A stretch of DNA of 64,000 nucleotides from NCBI RefSeq assembly GCF_000269985.1, contig NC_016109.1:3720001-3784000 (forward strand), in the 5' to 3' direction. Both the position numbers and the translations under genes were made by a program. This document shows, piece by piece, positions 33,771 to 41,145 of this stretch; position 1 is the first letter of the stretch; each line of letters starts with the position of its first letter. The notes beneath the pieces were generated by a model. The model searched no databases. It worked only from the letters and a program-made list of their open reading frames with translations, and was not told where the DNA came from. This stretch comes from Kitasatospora setae KM-6054 (lineage in GTDB: Bacteria; Actinomycetota; Actinomycetes; Streptomycetales; Streptomycetaceae).

Positions 33771-33842
33771 TCTCTAGACATCCTACGCGGGATGTGACCC
33801 CTGACGCATTGACATCTCTAGAGATTTCAGGTTGTCTAGAGA
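33771..33842. promoter_or_regulatory. Likely GntR operators: three TCTAGA-centred sites
   Basis: Between the divergent GntR and ATPase genes lie TCTCTAGACA (33771-33780), the perfect palindrome ATCTCTAGAGAT (33814-33825) and TGTCTAGAGA (33833-33842), the last being the exact reverse complement of the first. Such repeated dyads next to a GntR-family gene are the usual form of its operator. Confidence 0.65.
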
Positions 33843-33917
33843 TGTTGGGATCTGACATACCCTCATATCGGCTGCCGAGTCTCCGCCCATCGGGCGAAAC
33901 CGCGTGAGGAGCCCGCC

Positions 33918-34418
33918 ATGTCCGTCCACCGTCGATGGTTCTCACTGCCCCGCGAGCCCGCCACCGTCGCCGCCGGACGCCGCCGGGTCCGCGACCTCCT
34001 CACCGCCTGGAACACCCCGCTCGACCAGGACACCCGCTTCGCCCTCGACCTGGTCACCTCCGAACTGCTCGGCAACGCCGTGCGCCACGCCACCGGCCCC
34101 GCCGTCACCGTCGGCGTCCACGCCGACCCGCTGCACCACCGCGCCGTCATCGAGGTCTACGACTCCTCCCCCGCCCTCCCCGTCCTGCCCACCGCCGCCG
34201 ACCTGCCCGACGAGGACGCCGAGTCCGGCCGCGGCCTGCTGCTGGTCGCCGAACTCGCCCTCGCCCACGGCGTGGTCCGCAAGCGCGGCGGCAAGTGGGT
34301 CTGGGCCGAGATCGCCCTCCCGGGCGCCGCCGCCCGCCCCATCCCCGGCCCCCGGGACGGCACCCCGCGCAAGACCCCGCACGGCGGGGTCGCGCCCTGG
34401 GCGATGACCTGCCAGTAG
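33918..34418 (+). CDS. ATP-binding protein, RsbW-like anti-sigma-type histidine kinase fold
   Basis: A 166-residue GHKL ATPase. The N-box is in LVTSELLGNAVRHAT (~residue 48), the D-box region around IEVYDSSP, and the G-box in ESGRGLLLVAELA. There is no dimerisation or phospho-acceptor His, as in RsbW/SpoIIAB anti-sigma factors and the many such single-domain proteins of Streptomyces. The partner is unknown; no anti-anti-sigma or sigma gene is adjacent. It diverges from the GntR gene and shares its operator region, so it may be a target of that regulator. Confidence 0.8.
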   Translation: MSVHRRWFSLPREPATVAAGRRRVRDLLTAWNTPLDQDTRFALDLVTSELLGNAVRHATGPAVTVGVHADPLHHRAVIEVYDSSPALPVLPTAADLPDEDAESGRGLLLVAELALAHGVVRKRGGKWVWAEIALPGAAARPIPGPRDGTPRKTPHGGVAPWAMTCQ

Positions 34419-34446
34419 CCGGCCGGTCGGCCGGGCCGACGCGTCG

Positions 34447-35421
34447 TCAGATCGACGGGTCGCCCAGAGGCGCGGCCGTCAGCGCGCGGTGCAGCTCCGG
34501 CGTGCCGTGCCCCAGCCCGCGGGCCGCCAGCCAGGCCGCCGCGCCCGCGCCGTCGCCCGCGGTGCGGAGCGGGGCGGCGGGCCAGCGGGCGGCGAGCAGC
34601 GCGCGGAGTCGGGCGGCGAGCGGGGTGCCGGCGGTGAGCAGGCCGCCGGCCAGCACGACGGGCAGCGCGGAGCCGGGCGGGCGGAGCAGGGCGAGGGTGT
34701 CGAGCAGGTGGTCGGCGGCCCGGTCGACCAGGGCGCGGGCGGCGGGGTCGCCGGCCTCGGCGCGGGCCAGCACGACCGGGGCGAGCCGGGCCAGCCGGGT
34801 CGGGGCCTGGGCGTGGACGGCGGCGATCAGGGCGGAGCGCGGGTCCGCGCCCGGGCCGTCCGGGCCGGTCAGTTCCACGGCGAGGGCCGCGTGCAGGCCG
34901 GTCAGCGGTTCGTCCCGGTCGATGGCGGCGAGGGCGCCGGTGACGGCCTCCCGGCCGAGCCAGACGCCGGAGCCGCGGTCGCCCAGCAGCCAGCCGTGGC
35001 CGTCCGCGGTGCGGCGCACTTCGTGGTCGCGGATCTCGGCGGCCATCCCGCCCGTCCCGCTGAGCAGCACGTTCCCGTCGGGTTCGGCGGTGCCGGCCGC
35101 GTGCGCCAGCACCACGTCGTTGACCAGCACCGGGTGGGCGCCGAGCCCGAGGCCGTCCCAGAGTCCGGTGAAGTCCGGCCGGACCACCAGTCCGCCCGCC
35201 AGGCCCAGCACCCCGGCCGTCACCCGTCCCGGGTCGATCCCGTCGAGCGCGGCCCGCACGGTGCCGCCGATCTCGCGCGCGGCGGCGGCCACCCCGTGCG
35301 CGACCGGGTTCCCGCCCGCGCCCCGGGCCCGGCCGAGCACCCGCCCGTCCAGTGCGGCGACCACCGCCCGGGTGCTGGTCCCGCCGACGTCCACCCCGAG
35401 CACCAACGCCGCACCGGCCAC
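34447..35421 (-). CDS. BadF/BadG-type ATPase, N-acetylglucosamine kinase-like
   Basis: A 324-residue ASKHA-fold kinase. Phosphate-1 loop: LVLGVDVGGTSTRAVVAALDG; phosphate-2/adenosine elements: NVLLSGTGGMAAEI and PVVLAGGLLTAGTP; plus DGHGWLLGDRGSGVWLGREA, characteristic of eukaryote-type N-acetylglucosamine kinases. It probably phosphorylates GlcNAc or a related amino sugar from cell-wall or chitin turnover. GTG 35421 was chosen because AGGAGG lies 8 bases upstream; another GTG is four codons earlier. Convergent with the ATPase gene. Confidence 0.8.
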   Translation of the reverse strand: MAGAALVLGVDVGGTSTRAVVAALDGRVLGRARGAGGNPVAHGVAAAAREIGGTVRAALDGIDPGRVTAGVLGLAGGLVVRPDFTGLWDGLGLGAHPVLVNDVVLAHAAGTAEPDGNVLLSGTGGMAAEIRDHEVRRTADGHGWLLGDRGSGVWLGREAVTGALAAIDRDEPLTGLHAALAVELTGPDGPGADPRSALIAAVHAQAPTRLARLAPVVLARAEAGDPAARALVDRAADHLLDTLALLRPPGSALPVVLAGGLLTAGTPLAARLRALLAARWPAAPLRTAGDGAGAAAWLAARGLGHGTPELHRALTAAPLGDPSI

Positions 35422-35511
35422 CGCGCACACCTCCTGGCAGAGAGGTCCCCATGCTAGGCGGGCCCGGAAAACCGGTACCGTCCCCCGCCCGCCCCGGGCA
35501 GGATCGGCCGG

Positions 35512-36090
35512 GTGACGGAGACACCGAAGAGGCAGGTCAGGGCGCGGTACGACGAGGAGACCGTGACGGTCTACCAGGCGTTCCGGCCGGAGATCGCGGA
35601 GCCCGCGGTGGCCGGGGGGCGGTTCCCGGCGGCGTTCGACCCGGGGCGGATGACGTGGGTGAAGCCGTCGTTCCGGTGGCTGATGCACCGCAGCGACTGG
35701 GCCAGGAGCGAGGGGCAGCAGCGGGTGCTGGGGGTGGTGCTGTGGCGGGCCGGGTTCGACGCGGCGCTGGAGGCGGCGGTGCTGAGCTCGTACGAGCGGG
35801 GGGTGCACGCGTCGCGGGCCGAGTGGCAGCGGGAGCTGCGGCGCTCCGAGGGCCGGGCGCAGTGGGATCCGGAGCGCGACCTGGAGCTGCGGCCGCTGGC
35901 GCACCGCTCGCTGCAACTGGGCCTGAGCGGCTCGCTGGTGGAGCGCTACCTGGGCGAGTGGCTGGTGCGGATCGACGACCTGACGCCGCTGGCCCGCGCC
36001 CTGCACGCGACCCGGGACCCGGGGCTGCTGCCGCCGGAGCGGCCGTACCCGCTGCCCGCGGGCGCGGCCGTCCGACTGGGGGCGTCCTGA
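35512..36090 (+). CDS. DUF4291 domain-containing protein
   Basis: A 192-residue protein starting at GTG 35512 (MTETPKRQVRARYDEETVTVYQAF). It has the hallmark DUF4291 stretches TVYQAFRPEIAEPAV, MTWVKPSFRWLMHRSDWA and WDPERDLEL...HRSLQLGL. The family is widespread in bacteria and fungi and has no known function; the conserved Lys, Arg, His and Trp residues suggest an enzyme. It diverges from the sugar kinase with a 90-base gap. Confidence 0.87.
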   Translation: MTETPKRQVRARYDEETVTVYQAFRPEIAEPAVAGGRFPAAFDPGRMTWVKPSFRWLMHRSDWARSEGQQRVLGVVLWRAGFDAALEAAVLSSYERGVHASRAEWQRELRRSEGRAQWDPERDLELRPLAHRSLQLGLSGSLVERYLGEWLVRIDDLTPLARALHATRDPGLLPPERPYPLPAGAAVRLGAS

Positions 36091-36189
36091 GCTTCCGGAC
36101 CGGCGGGGAGGCCCCGCACAGCAGTCGAGCCGCCGACCGCACCCCGCCAGGAGGGTGCGGTCGGCGGCTCGCCGACCAGGGGCCGCGCG

Positions 36190-36429
36190 TCAGCCGACGT
36201 TGGCGCAGGAGTTGCCGAACGCCGGGTTCAGGGCGCCGATGACGTCCACCGAGTTGCCGCACAGGTTGACCGGGACGTGCACCGGAACCTGGATCTCGTT
36301 GCCGGAGGCCACGCCGGGGGAGCCGGCGGCGACGCCCTCGGCGCCGCTGCTCGCCATGGCGGAGCCCGCACCGGCGGCGACGATGCCCACGACAGCGGCG
36401 CCGACGGCGGCAGCCTTCTTGATGCTCAT
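36190..36429 (-). CDS. Short chaplin
   Basis: A 79-residue secreted amphipathic protein. A signal peptide (MSIKKAAAVGAAVVGIVAA..., cleaved near AMA-SS) is followed by one chaplin domain: GVAAGSPGVASGNEIQVPVH, VPVNLCGNSVDVIGALNPAF, GNSCANVG, with its two conserved Cys. Short chaplins assemble into amyloid-like fibrils that coat aerial hyphae and spores. There is no sortase signal, so this is the secreted class. Start ATG 36429 has GAGGAG upstream. It is divergent from the next two chaplins. A candidate ECF promoter CGCAAC-N16-CGTTGG lies at 36536-36509 on this strand. Confidence 0.93.
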   Translation of the reverse strand: MSIKKAAAVGAAVVGIVAAGAGSAMASSGAEGVAAGSPGVASGNEIQVPVHVPVNLCGNSVDVIGALNPAFGNSCANVG

Positions 36430-36878
36430 TGAGTCTCCTCGATAAATCAGATCTTCCAATTGCCGCGCCGGGGGCTGCCGGAAGGAAGCACACGGGACGT
36501 GCACCAGGCCAACGAAGCCGCCCCGGCACAGTTGCGCACGCCCCCGAACAATCACCCACTCGGCCTAATCCGCCGCATTCGGGTGATCGGTGGATCCGCC
36601 CGTTTCCCCGGCCGCGCCGACTCGTTCTTGCTGACGAACACCGCTCCACAGGCAGCCACCTGGCCGCCCTGGAAGCGCCGCGAAGCGACCGCTCCCCGCC
36701 GTGAGCGAGTGGTCGCGGGCGCACCCCGACGCGGCACGGATCGCCCAAGCCACGGGCGACACGAGGGTGTTGGGCCGCGTGAGTGACATTCACGGCGCAT
36801 CCGGAAAACACCGGGCGATGATGCCAATCGCCCGGCACCCGACCATCCGAAGTCGGGCAGAACGTGAGGAAGAAAGCT
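36430..36878. promoter_or_regulatory. 449-base divergent chaplin promoter region
   Basis: No gene is seen. For the leftward chaplin, CGCAAC (36536-36531) and CGTTGG (36514-36509) are spaced 16 bases on the minus strand, an ECF-type promoter like those described for sigma-BldN. A 13-base sequence TTCGGGTGATCGG at 36578-36590 recurs exactly at 40012-40024, upstream of another secreted-protein gene. No comparable promoter was found for the rightward chaplin at 36879. Confidence 0.55.
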
Positions 36879-37121
36879 ATGCGCAACTTCAAGAAGGCCG
36901 CGGTCCTGTCCGTCGCCGCCGCCGGCCTGGTCCTCGGCTCCGCCGGTCTGGCCAACGCCTCCGCGGGCGCCGAGGGCGTCGCGGCCGGCTCCCCCGGCGT
37001 GCTCTCCGGCAACCTGATCCAGGTCCCGGTGCACGTCCCGGTCAACGTCTGCGGCAACACCGTCAACGTCATCGGCCTGCTGAACCCGGCGTTCGGCAAC
37101 TCCTGCGCCAACGTCGGCTGA
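36879..37121 (+). CDS. Short chaplin
   Basis: An 80-residue secreted chaplin with signal peptide MRNFKKAAVLSVAAAGLVLG (cleavage near ANA-SA) and one complete hydrophobic chaplin domain with Cys in NVCGNTVNVIG and GNSCANVG. ATG 36879 has GAGGAAG upstream; an in-frame GTG at 36864 is less likely. Its mature part is nearly identical to that of the next gene, so the pair arose by tandem duplication. Confidence 0.93.
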   Translation: MRNFKKAAVLSVAAAGLVLGSAGLANASAGAEGVAAGSPGVLSGNLIQVPVHVPVNVCGNTVNVIGLLNPAFGNSCANVG

Positions 37122-37210
37122 ACTGCCTGACGCAGCGCCAGCGCCGCACCGCACCCCCGTGGTGCGGTGCGGCGCACCAACTCCCTGTGTGATCTAGGAG
37201 ATCAACCCCC

Positions 37211-37498
37211 ATGCAGAACGTGAAGAAGGCCGCCGTCCTGTCGGCCGCCGCCGCCGGCCTGGTCCTCGGCTCCGCCGGTCTGGCCAACGCCTCGGCCGGC
37301 GCCGAGGGCGTCGCCGCCAACTCCCCCGGCGTGCTGTCCGGCAACGCCGTGCAGGTGCCGGTGCACGTCCCGGTGAACGTCTGCGGCAACTCGGTCAACG
37401 TCATCGGCCTGCTGAACCCCGCGTTCGGCAACTCCTGCGCCAACGTCGACGCCCCGGTCGAGCACGTGCACCCGGCGCCGGTGGACGAGGACTGCTGA
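37211..37498 (+). CDS. Chaplin with His/Cys C-terminal extension
   Basis: A 95-residue secreted chaplin. The signal peptide and the domain to GNSCANV match the previous gene almost exactly, but instead of ending at ...NVG it runs on as DAPVEHVHPAPVDEDC, adding two His, five acidic residues and a terminal Cys. The extra Cys could cross-link fibrils, or the tail could bind metal. The ribosome site TAGGAG lies before ATG 37211. Lies 89 bases after the previous chaplin, probably on the same transcript. Confidence 0.92.
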   Translation: MQNVKKAAVLSAAAAGLVLGSAGLANASAGAEGVAANSPGVLSGNAVQVPVHVPVNVCGNSVNVIGLLNPAFGNSCANVDAPVEHVHPAPVDEDC

Positions 37499-37625
37499 AG
37501 TCCCCGCTGACAGGCATTCCCGTGCAGACTGCCCCCCGGCCCCGCGGCCGGGGGGCCGCCCGCGTTCCGCCCCCGCGCCCTCGCGGGACACCACACCCGG
37601 CACCCCACCCGTAAGGATTTGGCCG

Positions 37626-38009
37626 ATGACCCGGAAGACCACCGGCGCCGTGGCCGCGCTCGGCGCGGCGATGCTGCTCGGCGGCGTCACCGCCCAGGCC
37701 GCGCACGCCGAGCCCGCCGCGCTCGACGGGCTCCCCGCGCCCACCACCCACCTGCAGAACACCGACGCCCAGCAGGCGCTCACCGGCACCACCAGCGCGC
37801 TCGGCTACGCGGTCGCGCCGGTGAAGGAACTGCGGCTCGACCCGTGGGCCGGCTCCGGCGCGGACGTGCTGAACAACGGCGTCGCGGTCGTCCCCGACAA
37901 CGGGGTCGCCCCGGTCGGCACCGCCCCGCTGACCTCCCCGCTGTCCGGCGGCGGCGGCCCGAAGGACCTGCCGCTGGCCGGCCCGCTGCTCGGCGTGCTG
38001 CCGGGCTGA
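37626..38009 (+). CDS. Secreted hypothetical protein, 127 residues
   Basis: A signal peptide (MTRKTTGAVAALGAAMLLGG..., cleavage near AHA-EP) is followed by ~97 residues of Pro/Gly/Ala/Leu-rich sequence without Cys: APTTHLQNTDAQQALTGTTS, LRLDPWAGSGADVLNNGVAV and a Gly-rich end PLAGPLLGVLPG. I do not recognise a family. Its composition resembles that of the convergent secreted protein at 38097-38804, and its place between chaplins and rodlin-like proteins suggests a role at the aerial surface. Confidence 0.65.
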   Translation: MTRKTTGAVAALGAAMLLGGVTAQAAHAEPAALDGLPAPTTHLQNTDAQQALTGTTSALGYAVAPVKELRLDPWAGSGADVLNNGVAVVPDNGVAPVGTAPLTSPLSGGGGPKDLPLAGPLLGVLPG

Positions 38010-38027
38010 GCCCGCCGCTCCGGCCCC

Positions 38028-38080
38028 GCACGCGCGACGGCCCGGGTTCCCCAGCCGGGGGCCCGGGCCGTCGCGCGTGC
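38028..38080. terminator. Bidirectional terminator between two secreted-protein genes
   Basis: A perfect 19-bp stem (38028-38046 with 38062-38080) with a 15-base loop separates convergent genes. Confidence 0.8.
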
Positions 38081-38096
38081 GAGGGGGGAGGCCGGG

Positions 38097-38804
38097 TCAG
38101 AACCGGGCCTGGTCGAGGCCGCCGGCCAGGACGCCCACCGGGTCGGCCTGGTTGAGCATCTCGCCGGTGGTGGCGGTGGTGGTGCCGGCCAGGTTCTTCA
38201 CCGAGTCGGTGACCGAGATCTGGTCCTGCTCGCCGCCGAGCGAGGCGCTGGCGCCCGGGACGGCCTGGACCGGCGCGGTCACCAGGTGCGGGTCGACCTT
38301 GTCCAGGGTCAGCGCGGCGTCGGTGAGCTGGCCGCTCTCGCCCCGCACGAAGGAGACCGGCTGGCCGAGGCCGACCGCCGGGCCGCCCAGGCTGAGCGGG
38401 GCGGCCGGGGCGTCCACGCCGAGGGCGCCGAGTTCGGTGCTCCGGTCGACCTCGGGCAGCGGCAGCACGGCGCCCAGCGAGGGGCCGGCCTTGCCGCCGT
38501 TGAGGGAGGGCACCACGTGGTCCGGGATCGGCTGGGTCGGGCTCTGGCCGGTCTCGGTCGGCGGCATCAGCGGCGAGGTCGGGATCCCGCCGTGGACCTC
38601 GCCGCCGTCCGGCAGCAGCGGGAGCGGCGCGGTGGCCGCGCTGAGCGGGATGGTGAACGGCACCTCCTGGGTGGCGAGCCCGTTCTCGATCGCGGCCACC
38701 TCGGCCGGGGTCTTCGGGGCCGCCTGGGCCACGCCCTGCGCCGCCGCCACGCCGGCGCCGACCGCCAGCAGCAGGGCGCCGGTCGCCCGCTTGGAGAGCT
38801 TCAT
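38097..38804 (-). CDS. Secreted hypothetical protein, 235 residues
   Basis: A signal peptide (MKLSKRATGALLLAVGAGVAAA..., cleavage near AQA-AP) is followed by a Cys-free, Pro/Leu/Gly-rich mature protein, with segments IPLSAATAPLPLLPDG, LPLPEVDRSTELGALGVDAP and a C-terminus DQISVTDSVKNLAGTTTATT. No transmembrane anchor or sortase motif. Unassigned; similar low-complexity secreted proteins are common in Streptomycetaceae surface-protein loci. The 267 bases upstream to the rodlin-like gene hold both divergent promoters. Confidence 0.65.
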   Translation of the reverse strand: MKLSKRATGALLLAVGAGVAAAQGVAQAAPKTPAEVAAIENGLATQEVPFTIPLSAATAPLPLLPDGGEVHGGIPTSPLMPPTETGQSPTQPIPDHVVPSLNGGKAGPSLGAVLPLPEVDRSTELGALGVDAPAAPLSLGGPAVGLGQPVSFVRGESGQLTDAALTLDKVDPHLVTAPVQAVPGASASLGGEQDQISVTDSVKNLAGTTTATTGEMLNQADPVGVLAGGLDQARF

Positions 38805-38980
38805 CGTGTTCGCCGTTCGTTCGGGAAATTGGTTCGAGTGCCTGTGGGCACCCTGGCGAACGAGCCAGCTCCGGTGCGGATAGCGGGAGTTAACCGGAAC
38901 GGCTGAATAATCCGATCTCCGCATGGTCGACAATCCGACCGGCGCGCAGGGAAAGCCGAGATCGATGACGAATTTCCCCA

Positions 38981-39015
38981 AGAACCCGTAACTTTCCGAG
39001 TCGCCATTCTTTGAT
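38981..39015 (+). promoter_or_regulatory. Candidate ECF (sigma-BldN-type) promoter of the first rodlin-like gene
   Basis: CGTAAC at 38987-38992 and CTTTGA at 39009-39014 are separated by 16 bases, about 60 bases before the ATG at 39072. The -35 is identical to the one proposed upstream of rsbN. Confidence 0.45.
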
Positions 39016-39071
39016 CCCGACGACGACGGGGCAGCACCCCTCGAACGGCATTTCAGAGAGGTATCTCCACC

Positions 39072-39416
39072 ATGCTCAAGAAGACTTTCGCTACCGTCGG
39101 CCTGGCCGCCGCAGCGCTGGCCGCGGTGTCCACCCCCGCCGTCGCCATCGGCAACGCGGACGGTTCGGCCGGCTCGATCCAGGGCAACGGCGGCACCAAC
39201 GCCACCGGCACCTGGGGCAACAACAGCCCGAACTTCCACTTCGCCGACAACCCGAACCTGTGCCTCCCGGAGATCCACAACATCGGTGTCGCCGTGCTCG
39301 GCGTGGCCGTCCCGGTCGAGGTCGACGCGCTCAACAACCAGCCCAAGCAGACCTGCGTGGTCGGCCAGGGCACCCTCGGCAGCGGCGACGGCGGCGTCTC
39401 CCACCTGGTCGGCTGA
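39072..39416 (+). CDS. Rodlin-like secreted protein
   Basis: A 114-residue secreted protein: signal peptide MLKKTFATVGLAAAALAAVS ending at AVA-IG, then ADGSAGSIQGNGGTNATGTW, the core NLCLPEIHNIGVAVLGVAVP followed by VEVDALNNQPKQTC, and a SHLVG end. The order (AIG-start, GNG repeat, a CL-P segment, VAV...VPxEV...LN, QxC, SHL end) is that of rodlins RdlA/RdlB, which pave the spore and hyphal surface into rodlets with chaplins. It is shorter than classical rodlins (~130 residues) and divergent, hence 'rodlin-like'. Tandem paralogue follows. Confidence 0.7.
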   Translation: MLKKTFATVGLAAAALAAVSTPAVAIGNADGSAGSIQGNGGTNATGTWGNNSPNFHFADNPNLCLPEIHNIGVAVLGVAVPVEVDALNNQPKQTCVVGQGTLGSGDGGVSHLVG

Positions 39417-39564
39417 CCCACCGTCACTGCCCCCGGCGCGGAGCCCCACGCTCCGCGCGGCACCACCCGCCGGGCCGCTCCCCCGGCCCGGCGGTCACAG
39501 GACCCGGCGCGAGCCACGCACCGGTCCGGCGCTCCACTCCATCAGATCCGAAAAGGAAAACCCA

Positions 39565-39909
39565 ATGATCAAGAAGGCTCTCGCCGCCGCCGGCGTTGCC
39601 GCCGCCGGTCTCGCCACGATCGCCTCCCCGGCGATGGCCATCGGCGACGCGGACGGCGCCGCCACCTCGGTCCAGGGCAACGGCGGCACCAACGCCACTG
39701 GCACCTCGGGCAACCACAGCCCGAACTTCCACACCCTGGACAACCCGAACCTGTGCCTCCCCGAGGTGCACAACATCGCCGTCGCCGTCATCGGTGTCGC
39801 GGTGCCGATCGAGGCCGACGTCCTGGACAACAAGCCGTCGCAGACCTGCGTCGTGGGCCAGAACACCGTGGGCAGCGGCGACGGTGGCGTCAGCCACCTG
39901 ATCGGCTGA
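39565..39909 (+). CDS. Rodlin-like secreted protein, tandem paralogue
   Basis: A 114-residue protein, collinear without gaps with the preceding one: signal peptide MIKKALAAAGVAAAGLATIA to AMA-IG, GNGGTNATGTSGNHSPNF, NLCLPEVHNIAVAVIGVAVP, SQTC, SHLIG. The ribosome site AAAAGGAAAA precedes ATG 39565. No separate ECF-like promoter was seen in the 148-base gap, so co-transcription with the first copy is likely. Two Cys probably form one disulfide outside the cell. Confidence 0.7.
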   Translation: MIKKALAAAGVAAAGLATIASPAMAIGDADGAATSVQGNGGTNATGTSGNHSPNFHTLDNPNLCLPEVHNIAVAVIGVAVPIEADVLDNKPSQTCVVGQNTVGSGDGGVSHLIG

Positions 39910-39987
39910 CCTCCCGGTCGCAACCGACCGCCGGGTCCGGGGGAGCGATCCCGCGGGCCCGGCGGTTCCACGTCTCCGGCCGCTCCC

Positions 39988-40024
39988 GGAAACCCGTCCG
40001 TCTGCGGCGCGTTCGGGTGATCGG
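39988..40024 (+). promoter_or_regulatory. Candidate ECF promoter and shared 13-base motif
   Basis: GGAAAC (39988-39993), 16 bases, then CGTTCG (40010-40015) forms an ECF-like promoter ~95 bases before the small secreted-protein gene at 40111. Its -10 region overlaps TTCGGGTGATCGG (40012-40024), identical to 36578-36590 in the chaplin region. Confidence 0.4.
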
Positions 40025-40110
40025 AGCACCGGTGGGCGCGTGCAGCGCCGCTCCAGCCGCACCCCTGTGATCACGTAGAAGCACTCCCCATGACGCAGAG
40101 AGGAACTCCC

Positions 40111-40368
40111 ATGAAGAGCAAGCTGGGCAAGGCCGTCGTCACCACCGTCGCCGCGCTCGCGCTGGCCGGCATCGCCGCCCCCGCCTACGCGCACGTCGCC
40201 GTCGGCGGCGGCCAGGAGGGCGTGGCCACCGCCGACGAGCCCTTCGTCGCCGGCCACTGGGCGGGCTTCGCCGAGACCTCGCACATCTTCACCGCGGGCG
40301 GCGGCTACGGCTGGGCCACCGACACCGCCGTCGGCGGCGGCGAGGGCGGCATCGTCGCGATCGACTGA
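40111..40368 (+). CDS. Small secreted Gly-rich protein, 85 residues
   Basis: A signal peptide (MKSKLGKAVVTTVAALALAG..., cleavage near AYA-HV) is followed by a ~55-residue mature protein without Cys: HVAVGGGQEGVATADEPFVA, then HWAGFAETSHIFTAGGGYGW and a Gly-rich end. It contains three His and several aromatics. I do not recognise a family. ATG 40111 has AGAGAGGAA upstream. It stands at the end of the chaplin/rodlin block, with which it probably shares control and location. Confidence 0.65.
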   Translation: MKSKLGKAVVTTVAALALAGIAAPAYAHVAVGGGQEGVATADEPFVAGHWAGFAETSHIFTAGGGYGWATDTAVGGGEGGIVAID

Positions 40369-40542
40369 CGTCGCGACAACCCCCCTGGGCGCGGAGGCCG
40401 TCGGCGGCCGCCGCGCCCTTCGCCGTCCCCGCCCTGCGCGGACGCCCGCCCCGCCAACGCCCGCGCGCCGATACTCCGTTGCCCCGGTCGGTGCCGGCCG
40501 GAAGACTGGCCGACCGGACCGGCCACGGAGGGGAGAACGGTC

Positions 40543-41121
40543 ATGGAGAAGATCCCGACGCTGTTCGAGCGGGACGGCGCCTTCCGGGTGGTGGACCGCC
40601 CGCGCGCCGAGTGCGCCTGGGTGTTCGCCGGGGAGGGCGCGGCGACCGAGAAGCTGGACGGCACGAACGTCCGACTGACGGTCCGCGCCGGGCAGTTGGT
40701 GCGGGTGGAGAAGCGCCGCAACCCGAGCGCCGCGCAGAAGAAGGCGGGCATCGTGGACGGCTGGTACGCCGACACCGCCGAGGACGCCGCCGAGGACCGC
40801 TGGATCCTGGCCGCCGCCCGGGGCACCGACGTGGCCGGCTGGCCGGACGGCGAGCACCCGTGCGAGGCGCTGGGCCCGCGGATCCAGGGCAACCCGCTCG
40901 GGCTGGACGGGCACCTGTGCCTGCCGTTCGACCGGGAGGCGCCGGTGTACGAGGGGGTGCCGCGCGACTACCCGGGCCTGCGGGCGTACCTGGCGGAGCT
41001 GGAGAGCCGGTTCGCGCCGGGCGCGCTCGCCGAGGGCATCGTGTTCCACCACCCGGACGGGCGGCGCGCCAAGATCAAGCGGAAGGACTTCCCCGGGTCC
41101 GCCCGGCCCGGGCGCGCCTGA
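40543..41121 (+). CDS. Small RNA ligase-family protein (DUF5565-like)
   Basis: A 192-residue protein with the covalent nucleotidyltransferase signature: motif I TEKLDGTNVRL (Lys ~37, the AMP acceptor), then VRVEKRRNP (RxEKR-like), motif IV EGIVFHHPDG and motif V AKIKRKDFPG. It is far shorter than T4 Rnl1 and has no added C-terminal domain, so it is a minimal adenylyltransferase core. It could join or repair RNA; the substrate is unknown. It is alone, downstream of the surface-protein block and convergent with hemB, with no RtcA, Hen1 or kinase-phosphatase partner nearby. Confidence 0.72.
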   Translation: MEKIPTLFERDGAFRVVDRPRAECAWVFAGEGAATEKLDGTNVRLTVRAGQLVRVEKRRNPSAAQKKAGIVDGWYADTAEDAAEDRWILAAARGTDVAGWPDGEHPCEALGPRIQGNPLGLDGHLCLPFDREAPVYEGVPRDYPGLRAYLAELESRFAPGALAEGIVFHHPDGRRAKIKRKDFPGSARPGRA

Positions 41122-41145
41122 CGGTCCGTCAAGGCGGGCCCGCCG

